Origin: Plantago ovata
Taxonomy: Eukaryota; Streptophyta; Magnoliopsida; Lamiales; Plantaginaceae
Assembly: GCA_028274465.1 (NCBI GenBank)
Contig: CM051456.1
Location: 8,371,545 to 8,435,544 of the forward strand
Length of the DNA: 64,000 nucleotides
Direction: 5' to 3'
Below, in pieces: positions 42,301-53,712 of this stretch (the first letter of the stretch is position 1; each line of letters begins with the position of its first letter). A model generated the notes under the pieces. The model made no database searches, was not told the DNA's origin, and saw only the letters and a program-made list of their open reading frames with translations. The position numbers and the translations under genes were made by a program.

Positions 42301-45250
42301 GAGCAATCTTACAAGTGTACTTTATAGTATATACAACAGTAATAAATTACAAAGTTACAGAGTACTTTTTTCAAGAAGTTACACAAGTTAGACATTTGTA
42401 CTTGTGTCACTTTTCAGGAGTGCGTGTGGTAGGAAGCCATACCCCCCCCCCCTCTCCAAAAAAACACACCCACGACACACATCCCCCCAAGAAAAATAAA
42501 GTATTTGCATCCACAATAACTTGAAAGTCATGAGGTCACTTTGTCCCAGGAAACCTTCTTTTTGTCTAGCATGTGTCACTGAGAAACAGAAATAACCACA
42601 AGTATCAGTCCCTACCTAGTATGCTTTGTTATACAATTCTTAGATCAAAAACATCGAGCAAGATATTGCCAGGCGTGATCAAGGACGTAAGAGCAGAAAT
42701 TAGTACTACTAGACTTCACCATAATAAAAATCATTGACCTGGTCTGAGAGATTAATAATAGTTACATGCAAGAAAGTTACTCCCTTTCTTTTAATTAAAT
42801 CCATCAAAGGTATATGCCACATACAAGATTTATGTGAATTACCTGTTCCAAAGCTGACCAGTCTCACTGAAGGCATCAGGGGGGACACCACTCACGAGAA
42901 GAGGAAATCCATTACTGTTCTGCTGGGCATGTAGATATTAAATTAAACAAAGAATAGAAACTGCGGGTCATATAAAGATATTCTCAGATTTAGCAACAGC
43001 TCACCAGTAAAAATTGTGTCTTATTAGCCCAGACATCTGCACTATGATAACCAACATAAATAGGCATATCTCCCATTATACTGATTCCTTTCGTCCTAGC
43101 ATAATCATGGACTTTTTGCCATTGCCTTTGGAATAAAAATTGCTGAGCAATGAAGATATCTATCTGTGCCACAGATGTGATTTACTCGTCAAAAAGTTTT
43201 CATCGGCATATTTTGGGCAAATAGAAAAAATAAGTATGAAGCTGCAGGGTGGAACTTTTTTCAAGAGATATTACAAACTCTTTCTCGCTTTGGTAGATTT
43301 CCTCCAGAGCAACAAGGTGGCGATTTTTCAATGGTTCGGGCCAATCATACCAACTAAATGTATTCAGTGTGTTATCAATGGCAGCAAAGTATGCTGCATC
43401 TTCAAGCCAACCTACATAACATGGCATGTAATTGATGGACACACTGTTATTGAAAGCAAAAGGGGAAATGAAACCGCAAAGGAAGATTGTGCTTTCACTT
43501 GACATATATATGTTTGAGTCCATAAATTAACCATTCAAAGGAGTTTACGGGTTCTTCAAAAAAAATTAAAAAATACAACACTGAAACAAGCAGAAGAAAC
43601 ACCTCACCTGCAACTTTTGGATCCTTCCGGAACACTTCAAGCTGTTCTCTTAGATCCCCATCACTTGATACTAGTCTCTTGGCAGCCTAAATTGTATCAG
43701 CAGTAGAAATTTAGTTCCAAGAATGGCTTTATGATTCAGTTACACAAAAATGCAAGAGACTGATCTAACTTAATAACGAGGCGTTGTTGCAGAGGAGGAC
43801 GAAGTGAAACTCAAGCACTTCCAGAAACACTATTCAGGGCCATTACTCTAACAACTGGAGAAAAACAAACCAACATCTTACAGCCAACATTTCAGTGTGA
43901 TTCAATCCGAGAGCTCCCTTTCAGAGATGACTACCAAACAAAACTGCATATGCAACTATTTACTGAACATGCACCTCTATATTTCGTAATAGAATTATAG
44001 AATTAACTCACACTTACCTCAGCTACCAAAGGATCCTTGATATCAGCAACGGCTTTAAAATCCACACGCTCCATATCTCTGCAACAATTTTTTCACAAAA
44101 AAAGTTTAAAACACAATTTAATAGCAGATTCAAACCATGTAATGCAGTTAAACGTATAGGAGTATTAGTTCTCACAATGGTTTTGGAAGCTCATCTTTTG
44201 TGAGTAGACCATCATTCACCAGTTCCTCAAGAGAAATCAAAAGTGTATTGCCACAATTAGCATCCTGAAATAAGTATCCACCACCAAAATATTTATCCAG
44301 ATTTTATAGCTTAAACTATAAAAATACAATCCACTCTCACATAAACAGGAAAAGTAAGCTGTCTCTGCAACTTTGACAATCCCATTTTTCAATATGTATA
44401 TTTTTCTTCCCATGATCTTCTTATGTAAGATCCAGAGATGTCGGTATTTCATATTGGTAATGAAAAGTGAAGCGAAACAAAGTGAAAGAAAACCGTAATA
44501 CCTGTCCGGAGTAGGGAGATCCTTCTTCATCAGCCCTTCTTCCAGGTGGAACAAGAGGAAGAACCTGCAAATGATCCATCCATTTGACTCCAATCTCAGT
44601 ATCACAAAATAAAATAAACATTCCTCCATAACCAATTTCGCAAAACATTATGCAAGAAGATCATATTCGAAATACGGATATTCGCAAATATTTTCAACAA
44701 GCATAAAAGCCAACTAGAATTATTATATTCGTACTTGTTCTAACTAAGTGATATCATAAAGTTCAACTAACGAAATCATCACCAAACTGTTAGTACTATT
44801 AGTATTATGTATTGTACTGATTTGTAATGAAATGCTATTGTGAAAAACAATCATCCAATCAATCAACAAACTACTAGCCTAGCCTAGGTAACTTAAATGC
44901 AGCAAGCAATGTGATTATGTGAATTCATTCGTTACCTGCCAGAGAGAGCAGCCAGCTTCATGAAGCCAGTCAAGGAACTGGAATGCTTGCGGACCGAGAT
45001 CACCGATTCCGAAAGGGCCTGGAAACGACGACGGATGGAGGAGGATTCCTGCCCTCCTCCTACTGTTTGATGCAGGGAGCCAGGTGTCATACTCCAAGGG
45101 CAAATCCTCACCGACGCGAAATGACGATGCGCCACCGTTTTGGAAGCGGAGTTCGGTGGATTTAAGCGCGCAGACAGCATTGGGCAGCCGGCGAGGGAGG
45201 GAGGGGGTGGAATTGGAGGGTAGGAGGGAGAGAGAGAGAGGAATTGCCAT
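39388..45250 (-). CDS. DPE1: chloroplastic 4-alpha-glucanotransferase (disproportionating enzyme 1)
   Basis: GH77 amylomaltase/D-enzyme that transfers maltodextrin segments and releases glucose during starch breakdown in the plastid stroma. Sixteen exons on the minus strand, all with GT/AG borders: 45250-44936, 44564-44502, 44264-44176, 44078-44018, 43686-43608, 43411-43275, 43163-43005, 42919-42843, 42266-42127, 42033-42002, 41928-41854, 41425-41353, 41255-41167, 40951-40907, 40805-40653 and 39492-39388. The sum is 1692 bases, 563 residues, close to Arabidopsis DPE1. The first about 45 residues form a transit peptide. Markers in order are HPSSFPGPFGIGDLG, VPPGRRADEEGSPYSGQ, GDMPIYVGYHSADVW, FRIDHFRGF (nucleophile Asp), IIAEDLG (acid/base Glu) and GTHDNDT (third acidic residue). 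No break was found. The last exon has a stray copy at 18302-18415. Confidence 0.96.
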
Positions 45251-46724
45251 TGTTGATTAGGCTTAGGGATTGATTATTGTGGAGTGAGAAGGAATTGTTG
45301 GTCTATATTGGAGTTTAGGTAGCTTGAGAGAGGGTAAGCTTCAATGGCGGAGAAGAGAGGCGGGAGATGAGTAACTGGCATGTGTCCGCCACGAGGACTG
45401 TTGTAGCTGATATTTTGGGGGGTAACATTTTGTGGAAAAAGAAAACGTGATTGTAAAATTCAATTCGATCGGGTGCACATTACTTTCTGTAAAATATATT
45501 AATAGGGCCTCTTACAACATACTCCGAATTTGACCTTTTTTTCGAATTAGGTGTTGTTCATATATTTGTCAAAATCTTTCCTCCAAAGCAGGCTTAACTT
45601 AAAAAAATAATAAATTAAAAAAATATATAAAAAAAAAAAAGGGTCGATCAAAGCTGACCACTTTCGCTCCGATCGGAGCTTCTGCTGCTCCGATAAGAGC
45701 ATTTTAGCTCTGATCGGAGCTTCTATGATTTGCAGAGAAGGCGGAGCTTTAAGCTCCGTCGTGTCTCTGCAACAGGCTGGGCGGAGCTCCGCCCAGATGT
45801 GGTGCTCCACCACCACAGTTTATTATTTTATTTAGTTTATTATTTTATTTATTTATTTATTTTGATCATTTCTTTAAATTTTTTTGGAAGCGGAGTTCAG
45901 TGGAGTGGCCAGGCACGGGCTGCTATTTAGTAAAACTTGTGGTTTGCGTATATATCTCTATCTTTACCTTCTCTTTCTCATAGGTCATATACATTCTCCC
46001 ACCAATCTTTCTATCTTCGACAACCTCTCATATAGTGCATTCCATCATAATCATATATTGTTTCATAATTTAATGATGTGGAACTTTGATAAAAGTATTT
46101 ATAGCATGAAATTATATTCAAAACTTCATATGCAATTTGTCATCGTTGTTATTGATGGGTAGAATGTTTGAAGTTTGAGTAATTTTTCTTTCTTTTTATT
46201 ACAGGGTAGCGGTTGCGAGCTGCCAACGTCTAAAAATATATATATAATACTATCAAATTTTCAACATAAATAAACAAATATCATTAATAACTACTTAAAT
46301 AGCGACAAAGGAATAACATAATTAAAAAATATTAAAAGAAAAATTAAATGAAGAAAATTATGCAACTAGAACTCTACATCTTTCACCTAACAATGACAAA
46401 TGTATGCAAAGATTAAAAGTGAATAAGTAAAATAAAAGTTTATATATATAATTTAATCATGCATCGTGCATGCGCTTGTTGTTGGATTATATACTACTTT
46501 ATAATTATTATATAATAATTTAAACATGTAGGGAGGGTATTAAACATAAAGATGCACTTATCAAAATGTAATTATCGAAAACAAGGCCATAAACATGACA
46601 ATGAAAATTACAACGTGATTTTACACGGGAACGATGTGGATAACAAAATCTTCAAATAGAGAAGAGATCGAAAAACAAATTGAATAGAATTGAAGATACA
46701 AACTAATTAATCTCATGTTTTATA
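45251..46724. other. DPE1 upstream region and intergenic
   Basis: DPE1 promoter side, then a stretch at about 45650-45810 rich in GGAGC(T) words with the palindrome GGGCGGAGCTCCGCCC near 45778-45793. A 22-base echo of DPE1 exon 1 (TTTGGAAGCGGAGTTC, about 45888-45903) follows. The rest is AT-rich without features. Confidence 0.5.
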
Positions 46725-46978
46725 CTTCCTCTCTGCAAACTTTATAGTTTTACATTTTATTTTTGTTGACTTTTTTATATTCGGTTTGACCTCAAATTAA
46801 TCATAATTGATTACGAAAAAATTAATTTTAAAAGTTATATTATACAAATATAATATGTATACTTTCATAATATAATTATTTAAATTATTTTTTCGTAATA
46901 AAATATTATTAATTTGAAGTCAAATCGGGTATCAAAAAGTCAACAAAAATAAAGTGTAAAAATCTTAAATTTCCGGAG
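46725..46978. mobile_element. Stowaway-like MITE
   Basis: 254-bp fold-back unit between TA dinucleotides. The arms pair over most of their length, for example ACATTTTATTTTTGTTGAC at the left with its inverted partner ACACTTTATTTTTGTTGAC at the right. The ends begin CTTCCTC / CTCCGG, near the CTCCCTC consensus of Stowaway (Tc1/Mariner) MITEs. Confidence 0.75.
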
Positions 46979-46984
46979 TAAGTA

Positions 46985-47535
46985 TTATTTATTGCCCGAA
47001 TAGACATCTACAGCTGTGTCTCCAGGTCTAGGTGCGAGTTTGGTTGGACTTCCTGGACCCCTTGCGGTTATTGACATTATGTCTCCATTTGGTGCCTATT
47101 ACAATATGACAACAATATTTCATTATTGTCTCAAATATACTCAACGTTTCAATTTTAAATTACGTGTCATCATCACTATAATAAATATATTTGATAAAAT
47201 ACCAATGAGGTAACTAGTTTGGGAAATGAATTGAAGATGACTTATCAGTCGTTTCATCACAATCACACATCGTGTTCTCAAAGAGAGAATAGAAATCGAG
47301 ACATATACCTGCTTTTCCCAGTTCTGTTCCACGTCATCTCCAACTGCATATATGAAACAACAAAAATTAGTAATGGCACGTGTGTGTATACCTACTGCAA
47401 AAGCTTTCTGCATCAATATTCAATAAATATGATATGAATTTACTAATTCTTACCATTAGATTTGCAGCTGCAAGATTTAACAGATTCAACAACATGAAGA
47501 ATGCTTTTCTTCAAGCTTCCAACGATTTTGGCCAT
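46985..47535 (-). CDS. small three-exon gene, 75-residue protein, family not recognised
   Basis: Three short exons on the minus strand join in frame: 47535-47454 (82 bases), 47343-47309 (35) and 47095-46985 (111), a total of 228 bases ending in TAA. All borders are GT/AG, and the phases (1, then 0) fit exactly. The protein begins MAKIVGSLKKSILHVVESVK, an amphipathic, basic helix, followed by a CSCKSN cysteine pair. A short acidic second exon (VGDDVEQNWEKQ) follows. The Pro/Gly-rich tail contains ARGPGSPTKLAPRPGD and ends DVYSGNK. There is no clear signal peptide or membrane span. A TATATAATG-like TATA box lies on the minus strand about 120 bases upstream (near 47653-47661), leaving a leader of about 90 bases. 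The tail resembles processed Hyp-rich plant peptides in style only. I do not recognise the family and do not assign a function. Confidence 0.65.
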
Positions 47536-47652
47536 ACTTCTGTATGTGAAGTTTAATATATCTTGATGTGCTTAATTGTAGCTTACTGAGCTCAGTGTGT
47601 GTGATGTGTTGTGTAAGATACCTTGCTTTGAAGAAGAGAGCATTATATACAT

Positions 47653-47661
47653 GAAAAATCT
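47653..47661 (-). promoter_or_regulatory. TATA box of the small three-exon gene
   Basis: TATATAATG on the minus strand, about 120 bases before the ATG at 47535. Confidence 0.4.
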
Positions 47662-48540
47662 CAACAACCGCTTAGAAGATTTTCATATGCAATTGCAACT
47701 TGCAATACTTAACTCTATAATGCCTTGTTGTCTATGGTCCTTCATGGTCAAAGACACAGTTGTACATGCAAGACCACGTTGTAATAATCATTTCTTAATT
47801 AAATTTGTTGTTATATTAGATCACATATATACATCCACGGGAAAGAACATTTATATTTCGATGAATTATATAATCTGTAAAGTTTATATAGTTGGAAAAA
47901 ACTTTGTATAGTGTACATTGTTTTAGAGAGGATATATAATTACAGTACAGTACTCTCTTCATGATGAAAAGGAGAGAAGAGAGAATATAGAATTTGAAAA
48001 AAAAGGTAAGAGATTCCATTTCCATGCTGACACACAAACACATAAGAAATTATTATTCTTCGGTGTACGTACCTTAGGCCAAAAAAATAAACACAGTGAA
48101 TATCCTGGAAATCTGCAAGCTACTCGGTTCTAATAATATTATTCCGCATATTCTCACAAAAGCTTCCAATTGATATTATCATAACATTTTTTTAAATAAT
48201 TAGAAATAGATATTGTTTTGAAAAACAATTGTTAATCACAATTTTATATGCGTAATGAACTAAAGCTCATGTTTATAACCCTCCCAAATTTATTTTGACC
48301 TTTTCTTTATTTTTTATTATTTTTTTAATTTTAGCAATAACAATATTAAAGTTTGTAGTTGTTGGCTCAAGTTGTAAACAACTTGAGTTCAATTAATTAA
48401 TGTCTCATGTTGAAGTCTTGTGAATGTATAAACGACATACTCGACTGAATTAGTTGCACATAGCAGATACCAGTAAAAAACTAAAAAAAGAATAACAATA
48501 TGTGATATTCTTGTAAAAATTAAGATTTTTTTGAATATGA
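47662..48540. other. no feature recognised
   Basis: AT-rich. An open frame at 47597-47911 has no codon bias or recognisable motif and overlaps the promoter of the small gene. Confidence 0.5.
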
Positions 48541-48666
48541 CTGAGTTGTCATGACACTAGAGATCATAAGTTCAATTCTCGCCAAGTGCGGGATTATTTA
48601 TAATTTATTACTAGTTTTGTAATGCTACTTGTGAAATTGTAATGGTTCGATTATTAAAAAAAAAAA
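48541..48666 (+). repeat. SINE copy, 5' part damaged
   Basis: Closely matches the SINE at 48780 from 'gtcatgacactagag' through the B box-like 'agttcaattctcgcc' and 'gtgcgggattatttataattta', and ends in an A run. The A box side is shortened or mutated. Confidence 0.7.
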
Positions 48667-48779
48667 TATAAATAAAATCAATGCCTCTTTTACTTCAATA
48701 TTGATATGTTAATTTTCCTATTATTATTTAGAAAAATCATACTTACCGGACTTACTCTAGCAATATTGGGAAGTTATTG

Positions 48780-48890
48780 CTCAATTGGTTAGACTGAGGT
48801 ATCATGACACTAGAGGTCATAGGTTCAATTCTCGCCAAGTGCGGGATTATTTATAATTTACTAGCTTTGTAATGTTACTTATTAAAAAAA
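48780..48890 (+). repeat. tRNA-derived SINE with target-site duplication
   Basis: 111-base element with an A box-like CTCAATTGGTTAGACTG at its start and a B box-like GGTTCAATTCTCGCC in the middle, ending in an A run. Both sides carry the 18-base duplication AATATTGGGAAGTTATTG (48762-48779 and 48891-48908), proof of LINE-driven retroposition. An older copy lies 115 bases upstream in the same orientation. Confidence 0.88.
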
Positions 48891-49147
48891 AATATTGGGA
48901 AGTTATTGAGAAAATATAAGTAGTAGTATTAATTTTGTCGATGGTTTTTTTTTAATATTGTTTTTATTACAACACTCTGTAAAGCATGTACAACTAGTAG
49001 TAAACAAATTATAGATTCCGTCCGCAAGATATACGTGATGATCTTCTGCCAAAAGTTCACATGTTACACTACTAATTATGCTTCCTTTCTAGTACCTCTT
49101 CACATTTTTTTTAAATTAATTGGATCATTTTCCAACATATATAAATA

Positions 49148-49456
49148 CTCCCTATGTTTGTGTTAATATAGGATGTTTTATCCAAAAGTACACGTATTAA
49201 TAAGTAATTAAATGATTAATTAACCTTATTTTACTCATCCAACAATTATTTATTGTTGTGGAAAATCTCAACACCACTTAATCTCAACCCTATTTGATTG
49301 GTTATTATGAAATATATTTGTGCACTTTAACAAAAAGTTCGTAAAAAAGAGAAATTTACATTAAAATTATAATATAATAATAGCAAGACACCTAAACATC
49401 ATATTTGTGGAAGAGTTAAAAATGTTAAAACATTTTATATTAAAAAATAGAGGGAG
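49148..49456. mobile_element. Stowaway-like MITE
   Basis: 309-bp unit between TA dinucleotides (49146-49147 and 49457-49458). The ends are CTCCCTATGTTT and, reverse-complemented, CTCCCTCTATTT, matching the CTCCCTC start of Stowaway elements. It is non-coding. Confidence 0.75.
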
Positions 49457-49458
49457 TA

Positions 49459-51636
49459 GTACTCCTACAATTTATGAGATTTATAGCTAGCTAGCCTGTG
49501 AAATACATGCATGGTACTTCTATAAATCTATATTTATGAGTCTATGACTTATGAGGGAATATAGCTACAGTATGTTAAAGACATGCATTAGTTTCCATGT
49601 GGAAGCTAGTTTAGCTTCCATAATTACAAGTTCATCAATTTAAGGGACTAGTACTATATTAAGAATTTCTTCCAGGGTCCATTTCCATTTAATATTGTGT
49701 TATCCTCGTGCAGTTTTGGACAGTATGTTAACTACTTGATTTCAAATTTGTGCCATTATTGAATCAAAATGTGTGACAAAATCTTGTATTCTTCTTGTGT
49801 TACTTTGGTGGTGATGACACAACGATGGGATTGAGCATCTATCGCATATTAGCTCTCCAATAATGGAGTCATTGTTTCCTCGGAGTAGAGATCCATTATT
49901 AGTTGATCCATATATAAATGTTTTGTTGTTATGTTCTTGGTGCTTCCAACTCAATGAACATGAATATATAGGAACTCGCACTCCAGATTCTGGAGTCTAG
50001 TAGTAGTAGCCACATACGGAGTATATACTTGAGAACCTCCAAATTAAACTCCTAACCTTTGTTTTGGGCACGGAAAAGTTTGAAAGTATGTTGTGTTTTG
50101 GATACAAAGGTACGGTATAGAGAGAGAGAAAAAAAAAAAAAAAAAAAAAAAACTAGTATACACAAATTAAAGAAACTAACACGTTTGTAGCTGAATTCAC
50201 TCAAACAACATCTCTCTTAATTATCATCAAGATCTTTACTGGCCTAAAAATAATGATGGCCTAAAAACAATGATCTAAAGTAAAGATCTTCAATAACAAT
50301 CCACCCAAACCCCTTTCACATGAAAGTTGAAGTTACACATCACCCTCAACCTAGTTGGGCCTAATATGAATGATGGTAGGGCTTCTCTGGAATATGAGCG
50401 AATGGGCTTAACTCCTAAGTCCTAAGTATAGTTGTAACTTGTAACCTGTAAGGTACTGTAAAGTAGTGATCCATAAGTTTAGTCCATAGAACTCGGTGAT
50501 TGGTGGGACTTCTGGATATTTGTTTGAGTTGCATTTTAAACACAATCAATACATCAAAACTGGGTACCCCTTAGATCACAATCCACATGATAACTATAAT
50601 ATTTCCCCAAATATTGCTAGTTCCTTATAATTATTTAGAATATCAACGTCATAGATGATAATTAGATGTCTTATATTATTGTATTTATGTTTTAGTAACG
50701 AAAAAGGACACGTGGAGGATTTTAGTGATGAAAAAGGACACATGAAGGATATATGTGGTGCCACAGGAAGAAATCCGGAAGGTCAAATGAGTACTAATTT
50801 GTAGATTAGGAAGTTCCAAAATTTAAGATTACATTTCTGTAAGCCCCAATGAATTTAGGAGTCCTGAGATTATTTGGTGTTAGCTCTTATGTATATCAAA
50901 ATGCAACTCCAATTAAAACACCCTTTCAATCATTATGTTGTTTTGATAGTCATCCATTAAATTATCCAACAAACAATCAAACCAATAACTATCAAATAAG
51001 AAGTAGATAAGTAACTAAATCTACTCATGAAATCTACTCAGTGTGGACTTTGAAGAGTAAGTAGTGGATGCAGGTTTCAATTACATCATTAAAAAAACGA
51101 AAATAGTGATTTTACACGGCACATTCATTCATAAGATTACCATTGATTCAACAACCCCCAATTACCCGGCCCAATCTAAGTATTTAACGATCAGTGTGTC
51201 AATTTTCCACATGTAGTATGTTCCATATGGTATGAGAGTGGCACACAATTTTCAAATTAATGGGGAAAACAAGTTAGAAAGGAAATAAGTTTGAAACAAT
51301 TTCATGATATAAATCCATCAGGGAAAGAAAAAGAAAAAGAAACGTTACATCAAACTTCCTGATACATGAACGTACGAAATTAACCCCATGGCAACATGAA
51401 ATTGAATGGGAAAAACGATCTCCCCCAGACAACGACAACGAGTCTTTAAAGATCTTACAATTGTAAGAAAAATTATTTCTAATTAATTACCAAACTACAC
51501 ATGGATCCTAAAATTATAAGACACATCATATCATTCACTAGAACCATCAATCCATGCATGCGTGATTTAACAGTACATCCAAGAACGGACCGGCCTGATA
51601 TATCGCTCGATCATCAGCTCAAAGTTCCATCTCTTC
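49459..51636. other. intergenic, no gene seen
   Basis: AT-rich, with an A run at about 50130-50150. The last about 250 bases are presumably the 3' UTR of the MIZ1-like gene. Confidence 0.5.
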
Positions 51637-52359
51637 TCAAACCCTGACGAAGAAGACACTCAATTCCGGCCCGTTGTTCCCGTCAGGACTCAACATATAT
51701 AGCGTCTCCGAATCCTTAGACCCGACAACCTTCTCGAAATATGCCCGCATGTACGCCAACTCTCCGTCGGGCCCTTCCATGTCCGATCGCCCCGGCAAAA
51801 CCCCCGCCCCCATCGACACCGCCTTCAGCACCTCCATAACGTGTAAATCCTCTTCGTTCGCCTCCCTCTTCACCCCGTATCCGACCTTCTTCCCATTGCA
51901 AAACATCGTCCACATCGGCTCCTCGAGAAGCTTCAATTTTTCCTTGTCCACGCGCTTATCGCATTCCAGCGCCACCCGCACCATCCCGGCACTCATCTCC
52001 TTTTGGAGCACATGCGTTTGCATGGCGAGCTCCACGACCAGATTTGGCAACGTTCCGGGGCTTTCCTGGAGGGAGAGGCTCACGCGGCCCTTCCGGTATC
52101 CGAATAGCGTGCCAGTCACCCGCACGCCCGAAAGGACCTTAGCCTCTGGAAGGAGCCCTCCGGGGAGGGACGGGAGGCGGCAGGCGGGGGTCATGATGGG
52201 AAACGAACGAAAAACGCTGCGAAAAACACGGAAAACCTTGGCCGGACGGTGCGATTTCTTCTTGGTGGAGGGGATGAGGGTCACGGGAGTGGGAGGCGGT
52301 GCAGGGATGTCGGAGGAGGCGGTGGAGGAAGAGGAGCTTGGCCGTGCAGGATCTCCCAT
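51637..52359 (-). CDS. MIZU-KUSSEI1-like protein (DUF617)
   Basis: Intronless coding region of 240 residues on the minus strand. The Pro/Ser-rich N-terminus is variable; the DUF617 domain runs from about residue 75 to the end. It shows GTLFGYRKGRVSLSLQESP, LVVELAMQTHVLQKEMSAG, MVRVALECDKRV, EPMWTMFCNGKKVGYGVKR and, near the C-terminus, GPDGELAYMRAYFEKVVGS. Arabidopsis MIZ1 is an ER-associated regulator of root hydrotropism that affects calcium handling; most paralogues have no known role. The start at 52359 (MGDPARP) is the first ATG of the frame; the frame continues 13 codons upstream only through non-ATG codons. A TTTGCTGCAG at about 52387-52396 could be the acceptor of a 5' UTR intron. GC content is clearly higher than in the surroundings. 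Confidence 0.93.
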   Translation of the reverse strand: MGDPARPSSSSSTASSDIPAPPPTPVTLIPSTKKKSHRPAKVFRVFRSVFRSFPIMTPACRLPSLPGGLLPEAKVLSGVRVTGTLFGYRKGRVSLSLQESPGTLPNLVVELAMQTHVLQKEMSAGMVRVALECDKRVDKEKLKLLEEPMWTMFCNGKKVGYGVKREANEEDLHVMEVLKAVSMGAGVLPGRSDMEGPDGELAYMRAYFEKVVGSKDSETLYMLSPDGNNGPELSVFFVRV

Positions 52360-52918
52360 GACTAGAATAGCTAGAAATGGGAGGCCAGCCTGCAGCAAAT
52401 TAAAATGACAGATTTAATAGGCGGCAAACATCATTATGATACGGCAATGAAGATTATGGTGATTATTGATTAATTAATCTCTCTGGCAATTAGAGAGATC
52501 TAGATATCGAAGAGAATGGGATTCTGGGATTATGGTTTTGTGGTTTAATTATTTTTTGTTTTCATCAAATTATCTCTCATGCATACAAGAAAAGTTCCCA
52601 ACTAATTCGGAAGGAAAGTTAGTACAGAGGACGAGGATTAATTAATTAATTAATTATGAGATTAATAATTGTTGAGATGATAATCTCATTCAACAAGTTA
52701 AATCTCAAGAAGAAAGAAAGATTCTAGTCTTTGTGTCATTTTATTTAGGGTGTTACGGTTACAAACATAGACTACGTAAAATTTGTTATAATTTCATTTT
52801 CTTTTAACTAAATATAGGATAGATAGGATATATTTATATAATTAATTTTGCCTTTAAAATAAAATGTTTTAAATTTACAAAGGCCCCTGTTAGACTTTAT
52901 CCACTTTGAAAAATCTAA
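52360..52918. other. upstream region of the MIZ1-like gene
   Basis: Leader and promoter side with several ATTAATTAATTA runs (about 52468-52660). No other feature is seen. Confidence 0.5.
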
Positions 52919-53712
52919 ACACATTATTTATTTGTAATATAAAAATAAAAAATAATTAAGCAAATTTAAACTAAAATGAACTAAAGTGTTTTTCAAATTA
53001 AAAGAGCAAAGCATTATTGGTCATTTTGCTTTTAATACGTTTGAAACGTAGAAAACTTTCTATTACCAAAACCAATAGAGTACAACGCCGATCTTGAATT
53101 TGCATCTCCACATAGAGCATCAATAACCCATTACAAAAAATGACTTTGTTGTGCATAATCCAAATAGCATGTATTGTTTCGGCATCTGCCAGCTTAATAA
53201 GTTGGGATCTTACCCAGTCCCTTTGGTCATGCGCACAATCCAGCTTAGTTCCTCATCACTCTCTTTGGGCAGTGATCAATCTTTATCCACTTCAACACTT
53301 TCTTCCAGATTGTATTTGTATACGCACATTCAAAGAATATGTGTTGTATCGATTCATGTTGCAGACAGAATACACACAATCCATCATTTGCAAGACCAAA
53401 TCTCGTCAAAGGATCCTTTGTATAAAGCCTCTGCCGCACACACATCCACAAGACAAAAGGGCCCTAGGCCGTGCTCTGGTTGTAAAAAATAGTTTATGCC
53501 ATTCAACACTCTGTTTTTCTCCCCTGAGTTCATGGTATATGGCCTAGGTGGGAAATTTAGCATCATGCAGGATATTTTCTAATTTACACAACTCATTTGT
53601 ACGTAATATAAAAATTAAAAATAATTAAAGAAATTTGAACTAAAATGAACTAAAGTGTTTTTTACATTAAAAGAGCAAAGCATTCATTATTCGTCATTTT
53701 GCTTTTAGCACG
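52919..53712. repeat. pair of about 120-bp direct repeats enclosing a LINE piece
   Basis: Repeat A (about 52919-53040) and repeat B (about 53589-53712) share TAATATAAAAAT, AACTAAAATGAACTAAAGTG, TTAAAAGAGCAAAGCATT and GTCATTTTGCTTTTA in the same order and orientation. The sequence between them is the LINE relic. Confidence 0.8.
53100..53570 (-). pseudogene. LINE (L1-type) relic, zf-RVT end of the reverse-transcriptase ORF
   Basis: The minus strand encodes MWMCVRQRLYTKDPLTRFGL, then CVFCLQHESIQHIFFECAYT and NTIWKKVLKWIKID: the zinc-binding domain (CxxC...HxxxxC) found after the reverse transcriptase in plant LINEs. Only about 70 residues are continuous. No endonuclease or catalytic RT part is present, so it is a dead 3' fragment. 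Confidence 0.8.

Noticed and set aside
42441-42500. C-rich and ACACCC repeat in a DPE1 intron as a regulatory element
   Set aside because: Low-complexity sequence between good splice sites; nothing supports a function.
47597-47911. 104-codon frame on the plus strand
   Set aside because: It overlaps the promoter of the small minus-strand gene and has no motif or typical codon use.
51674-52408. 244-codon open frame antisense to the MIZ1-like gene
   Set aside because: It is a shadow of the GC-rich DUF617 coding region on the other strand and has no family motif.
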